From NCBI GenBank assembly GCA_035354275.1, contig DAOQAU010000051.1, positions 1 to 11,882 of the forward strand: a DNA stretch of 11,882 nt, written 5' to 3'. The DNA is from DAOQAU01 sp035354275 (GTDB lineage: Bacteria; Cyanobacteriota; Vampirovibrionia; Gastranaerophilales; Gastranaerophilaceae). Shown piece by piece: positions 6,473-11,882 of this stretch (positions within the stretch are counted from its first letter, which is position 1; every line of letters starts with the position of its first letter). The notes below the pieces were generated by a model. That model was not told the DNA's origin. It worked only from the letters and a program-made list of their open reading frames with translations, and did not search any database. The position numbers and the translations under genes are program-made.

Positions 6473-6602
6473 TTGACTTTTTTGTCATCGGAGTTAAAAA
6501 AATACCAGCCATATAGTGGATTTTTTAAAGAAATCCTAAAACTTTGGTGTGATTATTACGACAAAAACAATGTGGGCGGTTTAAATTAAAAAGGGCGAAA
6601 AA

Positions 6603-7247
6603 ATGTTTTCACCGACAATACAAAATTTAATATCAACGGGAGGGCAAAAAGCTGCCGAACAAAGAGCTGTGCAAATCCAGAATTATGTAAATAATCTTAC
6701 CGCACCCCAAACCATTGCGCCGCCTAATATCAAAACAAAATCTTTTCAGGAAGTTTTACAAACCAGTAACCCTGCTAATTTTGGGGCACTTTTGTCTAAT
6801 CCCGAATCAATGAGCGTTCAGGCTCAAATAGTAAATGCTCCTGCTTTGCGCGATTACACAAAGCCTTCTAAGCCTCAGCTTTTGAGTATGATATCTCAAA
6901 TAGCAAAAAAACACGGAGTAGATGAAAAATTAGTGCATGCCGTGGTGAAGCAAGAATCAGGGTTTAATCCTAAAGCAACTTCCCATTGCGGAGCAATGGG
7001 ATTAATGCAGTTAATGCCTGCAACGGCAAAAGGTCTTGGGGTTACAGACCCTTACAACCCCGTGCAAAACGTAGAAGGCGGAGTAAGATACTTAAAAAAT
7101 CTTCTCAATAAATATAATGGTAATATAATTTTATCTCTTGCTGCTTATAACGCAGGATCAGGTGCTGTTGACAAGTATGACGGGGTACCGCCTTATAAAG
7201 AAACACAAAATTACGTTAAAAGCATTCTTGCAAATTATTTGAGCTGA
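6603..7247 (+). CDS. SLT-type lytic transglycosylase without a signal peptide
   Basis: Soluble lytic transglycosylase domain (goose-lysozyme/Slt70 fold), which cleaves the MurNAc-GlcNAc bond of peptidoglycan to give 1,6-anhydro ends. The domain spans about residues 92-212 of 214. It shows catalytic Glu118 in KQESGFNP, the GAMGLMQLMPATA block (130-142), NVEGGVRYLKNLL (156-168) and AAYNAGSGAVD (180-190). Residues 1-90 are Gln/Asn/Pro-rich and probably disordered, with no signal peptide or membrane segment. That arrangement is known from flagellum-associated lytic enzymes exported by the flagellar apparatus, but no flagellar gene lies nearby. Cys129, just before GAMG, is unusual. The ribosome site AAGGG lies 7 bases upstream of the ATG. 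The 130 bp before the gene show only a weak hairpin (6518-6536) and no convincing promoter. Confidence 0.88.
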   Translation: MFSPTIQNLISTGGQKAAEQRAVQIQNYVNNLTAPQTIAPPNIKTKSFQEVLQTSNPANFGALLSNPESMSVQAQIVNAPALRDYTKPSKPQLLSMISQIAKKHGVDEKLVHAVVKQESGFNPKATSHCGAMGLMQLMPATAKGLGVTDPYNPVQNVEGGVRYLKNLLNKYNGNIILSLAAYNAGSGAVDKYDGVPPYKETQNYVKSILANYLS

Positions 7248-7329
7248 TTTTTGAAATAGATTTTTATTAAGATATATTACAAATATTTTTAAAAAAACAA
7301 ACTCGTTTTAACATTTCTTAACAAACCAC

Positions 7330-7358
7330 TTGTATTTTTTTGCTCAATATGATATATT
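7330..7358 (+). promoter_or_regulatory. Extended -10 promoter of the sigma-factor gene
   Basis: TTGTAT (7330-7335), a 17-bp spacer, then TATATT (7353-7358) preceded by TG at 7350-7351. The start would fall near 7365, leaving a leader of about 157 nt before the ATG. The rest of the 274-bp gap (7248-7521) is AT-rich, without a clear terminator or recognised riboswitch. Confidence 0.5.
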
Positions 7359-7361
7359 GAG
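7343..7361. promoter_or_regulatory. Perfect 8-bp inverted repeat over the sigma-gene -10
   Basis: CTCAATAT (7343-7350) and ATATTGAG (7354-7361) are separated by GAT. The arms cover the proposed -10, the position expected for a repressor operator. As an RNA hairpin it would be weak and has no T-tract, so it is not a terminator. The binding protein is unknown. Confidence 0.4.
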
Positions 7362-7521
7362 TATATACTCTTTCAATCAAGTTTTATACCTGTTGTTGTG
7401 CTTATAGTTTAACTAAACGCCTATTATTGCTTGTTTGCGTTGATTTTTAATGCGCGAAAAAGTAAGTTTTGGATGGCGTGAATTGTGTTGAAAAATTTAC
7501 TTATAAAATAGGAGTCCAGTT

Positions 7522-8436
7522 ATGAAAAATTCAAAAATTACTGTGAAGAAAAAAAACAATTTTACAAATCCTTCAAGAAATTCAGTTCTCAAAAGTGATT
7601 CTGAAAACCTTTTGGGCATTTATTTGAAGGAAATTGCAAGTTGTCCTTTTTTGTCTTCTTCTGAGGAAAAAATCGTTGCTAAAAAAGCAAAAGAAGGTGA
7701 TTTAGAAGCAAAAAAACTTTTGGTTCAGGCAAATTTAAAATTAGTTGTTACAATTGCCAGAAAAGCAATACATATTGCTAAAATTCCTATGATTGATTTG
7801 ATTCAGGAAGGAAATTTGGGATTGATGATTGCGGCAGAAAAATTTAACTGGAAACTAGGCTATAAATTTTCCACTTATGCAAGCTGGTGGATTAAACAGT
7901 CAATGTTTAAAGCTATTTCAGAGCAGGCTCATTGCATGAAAATTCCTGTTTATATTCAAGAAACTTTGTCGAAATTTTCTAAAATCAAATCTCAAATGGA
8001 AAATAAATATAACTGTCAGGTCAAAACCTCAGAGGTTGCTCAAAAAATGAATATTCCTCCTGATAAAATCGAAAGTTACTTATCCGCTTATTCAAAAACA
8101 GTTTCTTTAGAAAGCGGTTTTGAAAACGAAAACGGTAAGGAATTTTGCATGGCAGATATTCTTGAAGATGAAAAAGCAAATGTCTTTGAAACGGTTGAAT
8201 ATGAAGGGCTTAAAAAAGATATTGAATTTGTTGTTTCTACCCTTAAAGAGCGTGAACAAGAGGTCGTTCGTATGCGCTACGGGCTTGGTAATTTTGCCAA
8301 AAAGACATTAGAAGAAATAGGGAATCTCTACGGCGTGACAAAAGAATGTATCAGGCAAACAGAACTCAGAGCACTTAAAAAAATGAAGGGAAGTGCTTTT
8401 GGCAGTGAATTGTTGTCCTGTTATATCGCCGGATAA
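7522..8436 (+). CDS. RpoD/SigA-family RNA polymerase sigma factor (group 2-like)
   Basis: Sigma-70 family factor of 304 residues that directs core RNA polymerase to promoters. There is no region 1.1. Region 1.2 spans about 27-60 (LGIYLKEIASCPFLSSSEE). Region 2 spans 68-138 and includes DLIQEGNLGLM (92-102) and the -10-reading helix KFSTYASWWIKQ (115-126). Region 3 spans 139-215. Region 4 spans 237-290, with the helix-turn-helix TLEEIGNLYGVTKECIRQTELRAL. The -35-contacting Glu and Gln of E. coli sigma-70 (E585, Q589) are kept (E275, Q279), while R584 is Lys274. At the extended -10 contact (H455/E458 in E. coli) it has Tyr144 and Glu147. AGGAG lies 7 bases before the ATG. The missing 1.1 and the substitutions favour an alternative primary-like factor over the main one. 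Confidence 0.88.
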   Translation: MKNSKITVKKKNNFTNPSRNSVLKSDSENLLGIYLKEIASCPFLSSSEEKIVAKKAKEGDLEAKKLLVQANLKLVVTIARKAIHIAKIPMIDLIQEGNLGLMIAAEKFNWKLGYKFSTYASWWIKQSMFKAISEQAHCMKIPVYIQETLSKFSKIKSQMENKYNCQVKTSEVAQKMNIPPDKIESYLSAYSKTVSLESGFENENGKEFCMADILEDEKANVFETVEYEGLKKDIEFVVSTLKEREQEVVRMRYGLGNFAKKTLEEIGNLYGVTKECIRQTELRALKKMKGSAFGSELLSCYIAG

Positions 8437-8456
8437 TTAAATTTTTCCTTGTGTTT

Positions 8457-8505
8457 AAATGGGTAGAAAAATTATAAAAATCGTATAATTTTTTACCCAT
8501 TTTTT
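8457..8505 (+). terminator. Rho-independent terminator after the sigma-factor gene
   Basis: The left arm 8457-8476 (AAATGGGTAG...) pairs with the right arm 8484-8502 over about 19 base pairs with one bulged G and a 7-base loop. A run of T follows. It lies 20 bp past the sigma stop. Confidence 0.85.
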
Positions 8506-8518
8506 ATGTTAAAAAAAA

Positions 8519-8548
8519 TTTACTGGATTTTTATTATTTTTGTATCAT
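8519..8548 (+). promoter_or_regulatory. Probable promoter of the zinc-ribbon gene
   Basis: TTTACT (8519-8524), an 18-bp spacer and TATCAT (8543-8548, 5 of 6). The predicted start near 8555 lies downstream of the ATG at 8550, which excludes that codon and supports the ATG at 8589. Confidence 0.45.
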
Positions 8549-8588
8549 AATGAAGATGTTACACAAAATAAAAAGAAAGAAAAAAACA

Positions 8589-8888
8589 ATGCAAGATCAA
8601 ACTTATCAAAATGAACAGTTACAGTGTGTTGAATGCGGGAAAATTTTCGAATTTTCAGCTGAAGACCAAGAGTTTTATGCTCAAAAAGGGTATTCTTCAC
8701 CAAAAAGATGTCCTGAATGTCGCGAAAACAGAAAAGCAAGAAGCAACAATTCAAGAGGCGGATATCGTTCAGAAAGACGCGACTACAATGTAACTTGCGC
8801 AGCATGCGGTTGCCAAACAACTGTACCTTTTAAACCAAGCAATGACAGACCTGTGTTTTGCTCAGATTGCTACAGGAAAGGACAATAG
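8589..8888 (+). CDS. Double zinc-ribbon protein with an Arg-rich linker
   Basis: Protein of 99 residues with two treble-cysteine ribbons. The first is C13-x2-C16 ... C41-x2-C44, enclosing the block starting IFEFSAEDQEFYAQKGY, a recognised 'probable zinc-ribbon' module. The second is C70-x2-C73 ... C91-x2-C94, enclosing TTVPFKPSNDRPVF. The linker (residues 45-65) is rich in Arg, Ser and Gly (RGGYRSERR), typical of nucleic-acid-binding tails. The role is unknown, but RNA or DNA binding is a reasonable guess. I start at 8589 rather than the in-frame ATG at 8550, because the promoter's predicted start lies between them and because 8550 would add only a Lys-rich tail outside the domain. No good ribosome site precedes either. 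AAAGGA near the 3' end serves the next small gene. Confidence 0.75.
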   Translation: MQDQTYQNEQLQCVECGKIFEFSAEDQEFYAQKGYSSPKRCPECRENRKARSNNSRGGYRSERRDYNVTCAACGCQTTVPFKPSNDRPVFCSDCYRKGQ

Positions 8889-8892
8889 TTAA

Positions 8893-8997
8893 TTGGCTAA
8901 AAACAATCAAAAACGTGAAAAAGCGGAACGTAACAAAGAAAATGCCGCTAAGTACAAAAAAAGAACTGGCAATAATAAATTTAGAAATAACAGATAA
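8893..8997 (+). CDS. 34-residue highly basic mini-protein (TTG start)
   Basis: A small open frame begins at TTG and encodes MAKNNQKREKAERNKENAAK followed by YKKRTGNNKFRNNR. Of 34 residues, 13 are Lys or Arg and 8 are Asn; there is no hydrophobic core, so it is probably a disordered RNA-binding or ribosome-associated peptide. It has AAAGGA (8877-8882) 10 bases before the TTG, inside the end of the zinc-ribbon gene, and starts 4 bp after that gene's stop, which suggests translational coupling. The terminator at 9042 follows it closely. The family is unknown. The start codon and short length keep confidence moderate. Confidence 0.55.
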   Translation: MAKNNQKREKAERNKENAAKYKKRTGNNKFRNNR

Positions 8998-9041
8998 TTT
9001 TTATTAAGTATAAGTTATAACACCGGTTTAAATTTGTTAAA

Positions 9042-9077
9042 TTAAGGCGAGTTTCCTCAAAGGGAAACTCGCCTTAA
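9042..9077. terminator. Bidirectional terminator
   Basis: A perfect 15-bp stem (9042-9056 with 9063-9077) encloses a 6-base loop. T-rich sequence follows on the plus strand (TTTTATTATT from 9080), and a T-rich tract follows on the minus strand. It separates the convergent zinc-ribbon/mini-protein unit and the membrane-protein gene and can serve both. Confidence 0.88.
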
Positions 9078-9084
9078 AGTTTTA

Positions 9085-9837
9085 TTATTGTTTGTCCCCG
9101 ACGTGATAACCGCACCATGCAAAGATAAATGGTAAAGCTCTGCCGATTTTAAGTTTTTCCATAAAAGGCATTTTGGCAAGGACAAGTGCTCCAATTAAAT
9201 CGTCCACGTGAACAATTAAATCTTTATTCTTAAATTTTCTGTCAGGTGAAATTTCGTGAGGGTCAAAAACTTTGTTTTCAAACTTATTTGCAAGCCACAC
9301 TGCAAGATTAACGCCTGTCCAAATCCCTATTCCTGTTGCTGCAATTTTAGGCAGTGATTTATTAAGTTTTGGTATTGATTCACAGAACTTCATTCCTGCA
9401 GAAACAAACAATGCAGGAATAGCGACATTCATAAGTTGATAAGCACCTTCTTTAAGTTTTCTGCTTTTTTTGCGTTCATTTTTATCGGCAAGTCCTCCTA
9501 ACAATCCCCCTACAACACCGCCTGTGCCTAATGCAAAAATACTTCCAAAATCATAGTGTATGTCTGTGATTTTAAGAATATTTTTTAGAGAATTCATTTT
9601 TATTTCAGGTTTTTGCCTTTTTCCGATAAGCAGCAATGGAATTGCTACTCCTGCGATTGATGTGAAAAAGGCAATTAAGCTGTTTTTCTTTTTCGGGGCA
9701 TTAAAATTTGTCCTGAAAAACTCATCTATATGCTTTTCATGCGCTTGTTTTTTTATGAAGGCAAAACTTCCATGGTAATTTTGGTTTTCTCCAAAATTAA
9801 AGTTTGTAGGTAATTGTGTAAAATTTATTTTAGTCAT
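9085..9837 (-). CDS. Multi-pass membrane protein of unknown function
   Basis: I do not recognise a family. The 250-residue product has a soluble N-terminus (1-52) and then hydrophobic segments near residues 54-72, 98-117, 133-151, 163-184 and 232-247. A weaker segment lies near 207-224. The second segment is glycine-rich (GTGGVVGGLLGGLADKNERKK, 104-124), a GG-repeat helix of the kind that packs tightly against other helices, and is followed by a strongly basic loop. There is no signal peptide and no enzymatic motif. It is a single-gene unit: the bidirectional terminator lies just beyond its stop, and an extended -10 promoter (9876-9881) gives a leader of about 30 nt with no evident ribosome site. 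A conserved lineage-specific protein is my best guess. Confidence 0.65.
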   Translation of the reverse strand: MTKINFTQLPTNFNFGENQNYHGSFAFIKKQAHEKHIDEFFRTNFNAPKKKNSLIAFFTSIAGVAIPLLLIGKRQKPEIKMNSLKNILKITDIHYDFGSIFALGTGGVVGGLLGGLADKNERKKSRKLKEGAYQLMNVAIPALFVSAGMKFCESIPKLNKSLPKIAATGIGIWTGVNLAVWLANKFENKVFDPHEISPDRKFKNKDLIVHVDDLIGALVLAKMPFMEKLKIGRALPFIFAWCGYHVGDKQ

Positions 9838-9868
9838 TTTAATTATTTTTTTATAAGTAACCCAAGTC

Positions 9869-9884
9869 TGTTACTATTGTAACA
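9869..9884. promoter_or_regulatory. Palindromic extended -10 region of the membrane-protein gene
   Basis: TGTTAC-TATT-GTAACA is a perfect 6-bp inverted repeat. On the minus strand it reads TGTTACAAT, an extended -10 (TACAAT at 9881-9876) for the gene starting at 9837, with a poor TTGTTT -35 (9903-9898). On the plus strand it reads TGTTACTAT, a weaker extended -10, so a symmetric bidirectional promoter is possible. A third half-site, GTAAC, occurs at 9857-9861. Confidence 0.45.
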
Positions 9885-9903
9885 TCTCATAAAACAAAAA
9901 CAA

Positions 9904-10029
9904 GAGGGTGTATTTGGCGCGGGAGATGTTCGGGAGCCAAGACTGGGTGGAGGCGAAGATGAAGACGGAGACGGAGGGAAAGACGAAGGCGTGGTGCATG
10001 CGGGCGATGAAAGTGAAGAGGCAAGGGTT
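9904..10029. other. Anomalous GC- and purine-rich island with 3-base periodicity
   Basis: From 9901 to 10020 the sequence is about 58% G+C (roughly 55 G but only 15 C in 120 bases), in surroundings rich in A+T. G occupies 32 of the 40 positions spaced three apart from 9904 to 10021, a periodicity typical of coding DNA. It is open in a minus-strand frame ending at 9874 (C-ending codons), in the plus frame leading into the small gene at 10088, and in another plus frame (9883-10041, acidic peptide). None has a convincing start. I cannot identify it. It may be a coding fragment from a high-GC source or a dispersed element. Confidence 0.6.
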
Positions 10030-10056
10030 GAAAAATATTAAAACATGTGTTACAAT
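10028..10056 (+). promoter_or_regulatory. Promoter of the small Met-rich protein gene
   Basis: TTGAAA (10028-10033), exactly 17 bp, then TACAAT (10051-10056) preceded by TG at 10048-10049. This is the best-matched promoter in the window. The start near 10063 gives a 25-nt leader, which places the gene start at 10088 and excludes longer versions reaching into the GC-rich island. Confidence 0.65.
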
Positions 10057-10087
10057 CTTAGTATCAGTAAAGGATGTGGGGTGTATT

Positions 10088-10363
10088 ATGATTACGCCGG
10101 TTATATCAAGATTAAGCGCAATAAATTCAATGAATAATGCTGCATACGGCATGATGCAGTCTTCCAATGCGCTTATGGGACTTATTTCTTTTGCCGGCAC
10201 TAATCCTAATGTTGATTTAGGTAAATTAAATTCTGTTGAAAAAAATCTTATGATGAAAATGCTCAATGACAGTTTTATTTATAAGATTAGTCAAGCGCAG
10301 GAAAAACAACTTAAAAAGCTTGAGCAGGATAATATTAAACATTCATTTTCAACATTTGCTTAA
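10088..10363 (+). CDS. Small methionine-rich protein of unknown function
   Basis: I recognise no family. The 91-residue product has eight methionines. Its first 37 residues are semi-hydrophobic (AAYGMMQSSNALMGLISFAG), followed by a charged helical C-terminal half (YKISQAQEKQLKKLEQDN). It has no signal peptide and no definite transmembrane helix; a peripheral membrane or helical partner protein is possible. The reading frame stays open upstream to 9908, but I start at ATG 10088. A strong promoter begins transcription near 10063, GGGGTG lies 4 bases before this ATG, and base composition changes abruptly upstream. It converges on the Pit gene with 23 bp between the stops and no visible terminator hairpin. 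Confidence 0.6.
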   Translation: MITPVISRLSAINSMNNAAYGMMQSSNALMGLISFAGTNPNVDLGKLNSVEKNLMMKMLNDSFIYKISQAQEKQLKKLEQDNIKHSFSTFA

Positions 10364-10386
10364 TTTTAATTTAATTGTTGTCTTTA

Positions 10387-11463
10387 TTAGTCTGCAATAG
10401 GTGTTTTCATTAGCGTGAAATAAATTATCCCCGACAGCAGCATACATATTGGAATTGTGAAAATCCATGCTGCAACAATTTTTTTAACTATTCCCCATTT
10501 TACCGCAGAGGCTTTTACCATGCTGCCGACGCCGACTATTGCTGTTGATATAATATGAGTTGTGCTTACGGGAAAACCAAAGTGCGATGCTGTTATTATT
10601 ATACTTGCTGATGCCATTTCTACGGAAAATCCGTGTATGGGTTTCATTTTTATAACTTTTGAGCTCATTGTTCTTATAATTTTCCACCCGCCGGTCATTG
10701 TTCCAAGCGACAAGGTCATCGCGCAGGCACATATTACCCAAACAGGGATTTCAAAACTTTTATTGTGGATTATTCCTTGGGTCATTAGTGCCAAAGTTAT
10801 TATCCCCATTGTTTTTTGTGCATCGTTTGAGCCATGGCTGAAGGCTAAAAATCCTGAAGAAAATAATTGAAGTTTTCTGAATAACTTATTCAATTTTTCC
10901 GGACGCATTTTGTGGAATATACTTAACAGTACAAGAATTACCAAAAAACCTATTGTAAAGCCTAATACCGGTGATATAACCATAGGTAAAAGCACTTTAT
11001 TTATAACGTTTTGGATATTTATAACATTTAAGGCAGGGTGATGAAGCCTAAGGGAAGGAAGGGTAAGGATTAATTCATAGTGCCTGTCAAGTTCAAAATA
11101 AGCATGAGAAATTGAAGCACCCAAAAGCCCCCCAATTAGAGCATGAGAAGAACTTGACGGCAATCCCAGCCACCAGGTGAATAAATTCCATAAAACAGCA
11201 CCAGCAAGTGCGCAAAATATTACAAGCTGGGTTATGCAAGCACCTTCAACAAGCCCTGCACCTATTGTATGTGCGACATGAGTGCCAAAGAATGCGCCTG
11301 TAAAATCCAAAGTCGCCGCATATATAATCGCGTGCCTTGGGCTCAAAGCTTTTGTTGATATTACCGTGGAAATAGCATTTGCCGAATCGTGAAATCCGTT
11401 GATGTATTCAAAAACGAATGCTATTATCAGGACTAAAATAAGTAATACTATTGCTATTTCCAT
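10387..11463 (-). CDS. pit: PiT-family inorganic phosphate transporter
   Basis: Low-affinity, cation- or proton-coupled inorganic phosphate transporter of the inner membrane, taking up metal-phosphate or phosphate. The 358 residues include about ten hydrophobic segments. The duplicated PiT signatures are present: GFHDSANAISTVISTKALSPR (23-43) in the first half and FSHGSNDAQKTMGII (208-222) in the second. The paired re-entrant motifs PSSSSHALIGG (102-112) and GFPVSTTHIIS (296-306) are also present. The length is typical of bacterial and archaeal Pit proteins without the long central loop. It starts 5 bp after the DUF47 gene, with only a weak AAGAAT ribosome site, so expression depends on that upstream partner. 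No Pho-box-like repeat can be judged because the operon promoter lies beyond the window. Confidence 0.93.
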   Translation of the reverse strand: MEIAIVLLILVLIIAFVFEYINGFHDSANAISTVISTKALSPRHAIIYAATLDFTGAFFGTHVAHTIGAGLVEGACITQLVIFCALAGAVLWNLFTWWLGLPSSSSHALIGGLLGASISHAYFELDRHYELILTLPSLRLHHPALNVINIQNVINKVLLPMVISPVLGFTIGFLVILVLLSIFHKMRPEKLNKLFRKLQLFSSGFLAFSHGSNDAQKTMGIITLALMTQGIIHNKSFEIPVWVICACAMTLSLGTMTGGWKIIRTMSSKVIKMKPIHGFSVEMASASIIITASHFGFPVSTTHIISTAIVGVGSMVKASAVKWGIVKKIVAAWIFTIPICMLLSGIIYFTLMKTPIAD

Positions 11464-11468
11464 AATTC

Positions 11469-11882
11469 TTAATTATTCTTCAGTGCTATGGTCAAAACTG
11501 CGTCAGATACGCTAAAGCATTTGTCCATTGCCCTTTCCAAATCCTTATATATGTCTCTTAATTTTATAACTTCAATCGCTTCAAACTTCCCTGAAAACAG
11601 GTTGTCCATAGCTCTGTAAAGAATATTATCTCCGTAAGTTTCTATTTCTTTCATTGCTTCGCGGCTTTCTGTTATTTCTTTTGTTTTTGAAATAGTTTTT
11701 AAAAGCCCGACACTTCTTTTAAGCTCTTCTGTGGCATTAACAAGGGTTTTTGCCTGTTGAAGCATTTCTTCGGTAAAATTTTCTATTCTATAGACATTTA
11801 AATTCATAAAGGCTTGTGCTGTTTTTTTAGTTATTTTGTTTAGCATAATCGCAAGTGCTTGAATGTCTTCTCTATCAATGGG
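11469..11882 (-). CDS. DUF47/PhoU-like Pit accessory protein, 5' end outside window
   Basis: Helical PhoU-like protein of the DUF47 family, commonly encoded just before pit and thought to regulate the transporter. The window holds 137 codons plus stop. An ATG at 11846 exists, but the frame stays open to the edge and encodes PIDREDIQALAIMLNKITKK. The PIDREDI stretch matches the conserved 'DREDI' region inside DUF47 proteins, which are usually about 200 residues, so the true start lies upstream. The rest is heptad-like helix (ETYGDNILYRAMDNLFSG, IKLRDIYKDLERAMDKCFSV). The 5-bp gap to pit indicates one operon. Confidence 0.88.
   Translation of the reverse strand, partial: PIDREDIQALAIMLNKITKKTAQAFMNLNVYRIENFTEEMLQQAKTLVNATEELKRSVGLLKTISKTKEITESREAMKEIETYGDNILYRAMDNLFSGKFEAIEVIKLRDIYKDLERAMDKCFSVSDAVLTIALKNN

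Noticed and set aside
6518..6536. Hairpin GGATTT/AAATCC before the lytic transglycosylase gene, as a terminator.
   Set aside because: The stem is only 6 A/T-rich pairs and no T-run follows on the plus strand.
7450..7491. A 13-codon open frame (MREKVSFGWRELC) in the sigma-factor leader, as a possible regulatory uORF.
   Set aside because: It has no ribosome-binding site and nothing in its sequence suggests an attenuator peptide.
8550..8588. N-terminal extension of the zinc-ribbon protein from ATG 8550.
   Set aside because: The ATG lies upstream of the predicted transcription start, adds a Lys-rich tail outside the domain, and has no ribosome site.
9883..10041. The plus-frame peptide VFGAGDVREPRL in the GC-rich island resembles the thioredoxin-reductase C-terminal GVFAAGDVR motif.
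   Set aside because: The match is limited to a few residues, the following sequence (an acidic Gly/Asp/Glu stretch) does not continue like a reductase, and there is no start codon. Chance similarity is more likely.
9908..10087. A longer version of the small protein starting with GTG at 9908.
   Set aside because: It would run through the compositionally different island, and the strong promoter at 10028-10056 starts transcription downstream of it.
9874..10266. A 130-residue minus-strand frame opposite the small Met-rich gene.
   Set aside because: Its upstream two-thirds are antisense to a better supported gene with a promoter. Only the part over the GC-rich island has coding-like periodicity, and that is reported as an anomaly instead.
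11469..11846. DUF47 gene as a complete 125-residue protein starting at ATG 11846.
   Set aside because: Conserved family sequence (PIDREDIQALA) is encoded upstream of that ATG in the same frame, so the gene continues past the window edge.

Overview
The window is AT-rich DNA carrying compact bacterial genes. The organism is probably a non-photosynthetic relative of Cyanobacteria (Melainabacteria/Vampirovibrionia, order Gastranaerophilales). This rests on a type IV prepilin-like protein whose mature N-terminus begins FTLAEVLITLTIIGVIAALT, a DUF4127 protein, a Pit/DUF47 pair and low GC. It is inference from family resemblance, not a database result.

Layout from left to right. (1) 1-848, plus: a prepilin-like gene whose leader peptide contains a translated palindromic repeat. 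(2) 851-4695, minus, in transcription order: DUF4127 protein, mntP (4-bp overlap), a 107-bp gap with a possible promoter, dnaJ with a reduced zinc finger, and queE (14-bp overlap). The DUF4127 gene carries a second, unrelated in-frame palindromic insertion. (3) 4696-4754: divergent promoters whose predicted starts lie at or next to both start codons, suggesting leaderless mRNAs. (4) 4755-7247, plus, an envelope set: a secreted helical protein, a membrane-anchored TPR protein, and an SLT lytic transglycosylase without a signal peptide. (5) 7522-8436, plus: an RpoD-like sigma factor behind a roughly 157-nt leader and followed by a strong terminator. (6) 8589-8997, plus: a double zinc-ribbon protein coupled to a 34-residue basic mini-protein, closed by a bidirectional terminator. 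(7) 9085-9837, minus: an unknown multi-pass membrane protein. (8) 9904-10029: a GC- and purine-rich island with strong 3-base periodicity, unlike everything around it. (9) 10088-10363, plus: a small methionine-rich protein with a good promoter. (10) 10387-11882, minus: a Pit-family phosphate transporter and its DUF47/PhoU-like partner, the latter cut by the window edge.

Most genes are ordinary housekeeping, envelope and ion-transport functions. The unusual content is the dispersed-repeat biology. Two unrelated hairpin elements sit inside open reading frames, each shifting the interrupted site by exactly 99 bp (33 codons) and each flanked by direct repeats. One lies in a leader peptide that is cut off, the other near the C-terminus of an enzyme-sized protein. 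A third foreign-looking segment, the GC-rich island, lies between genes.
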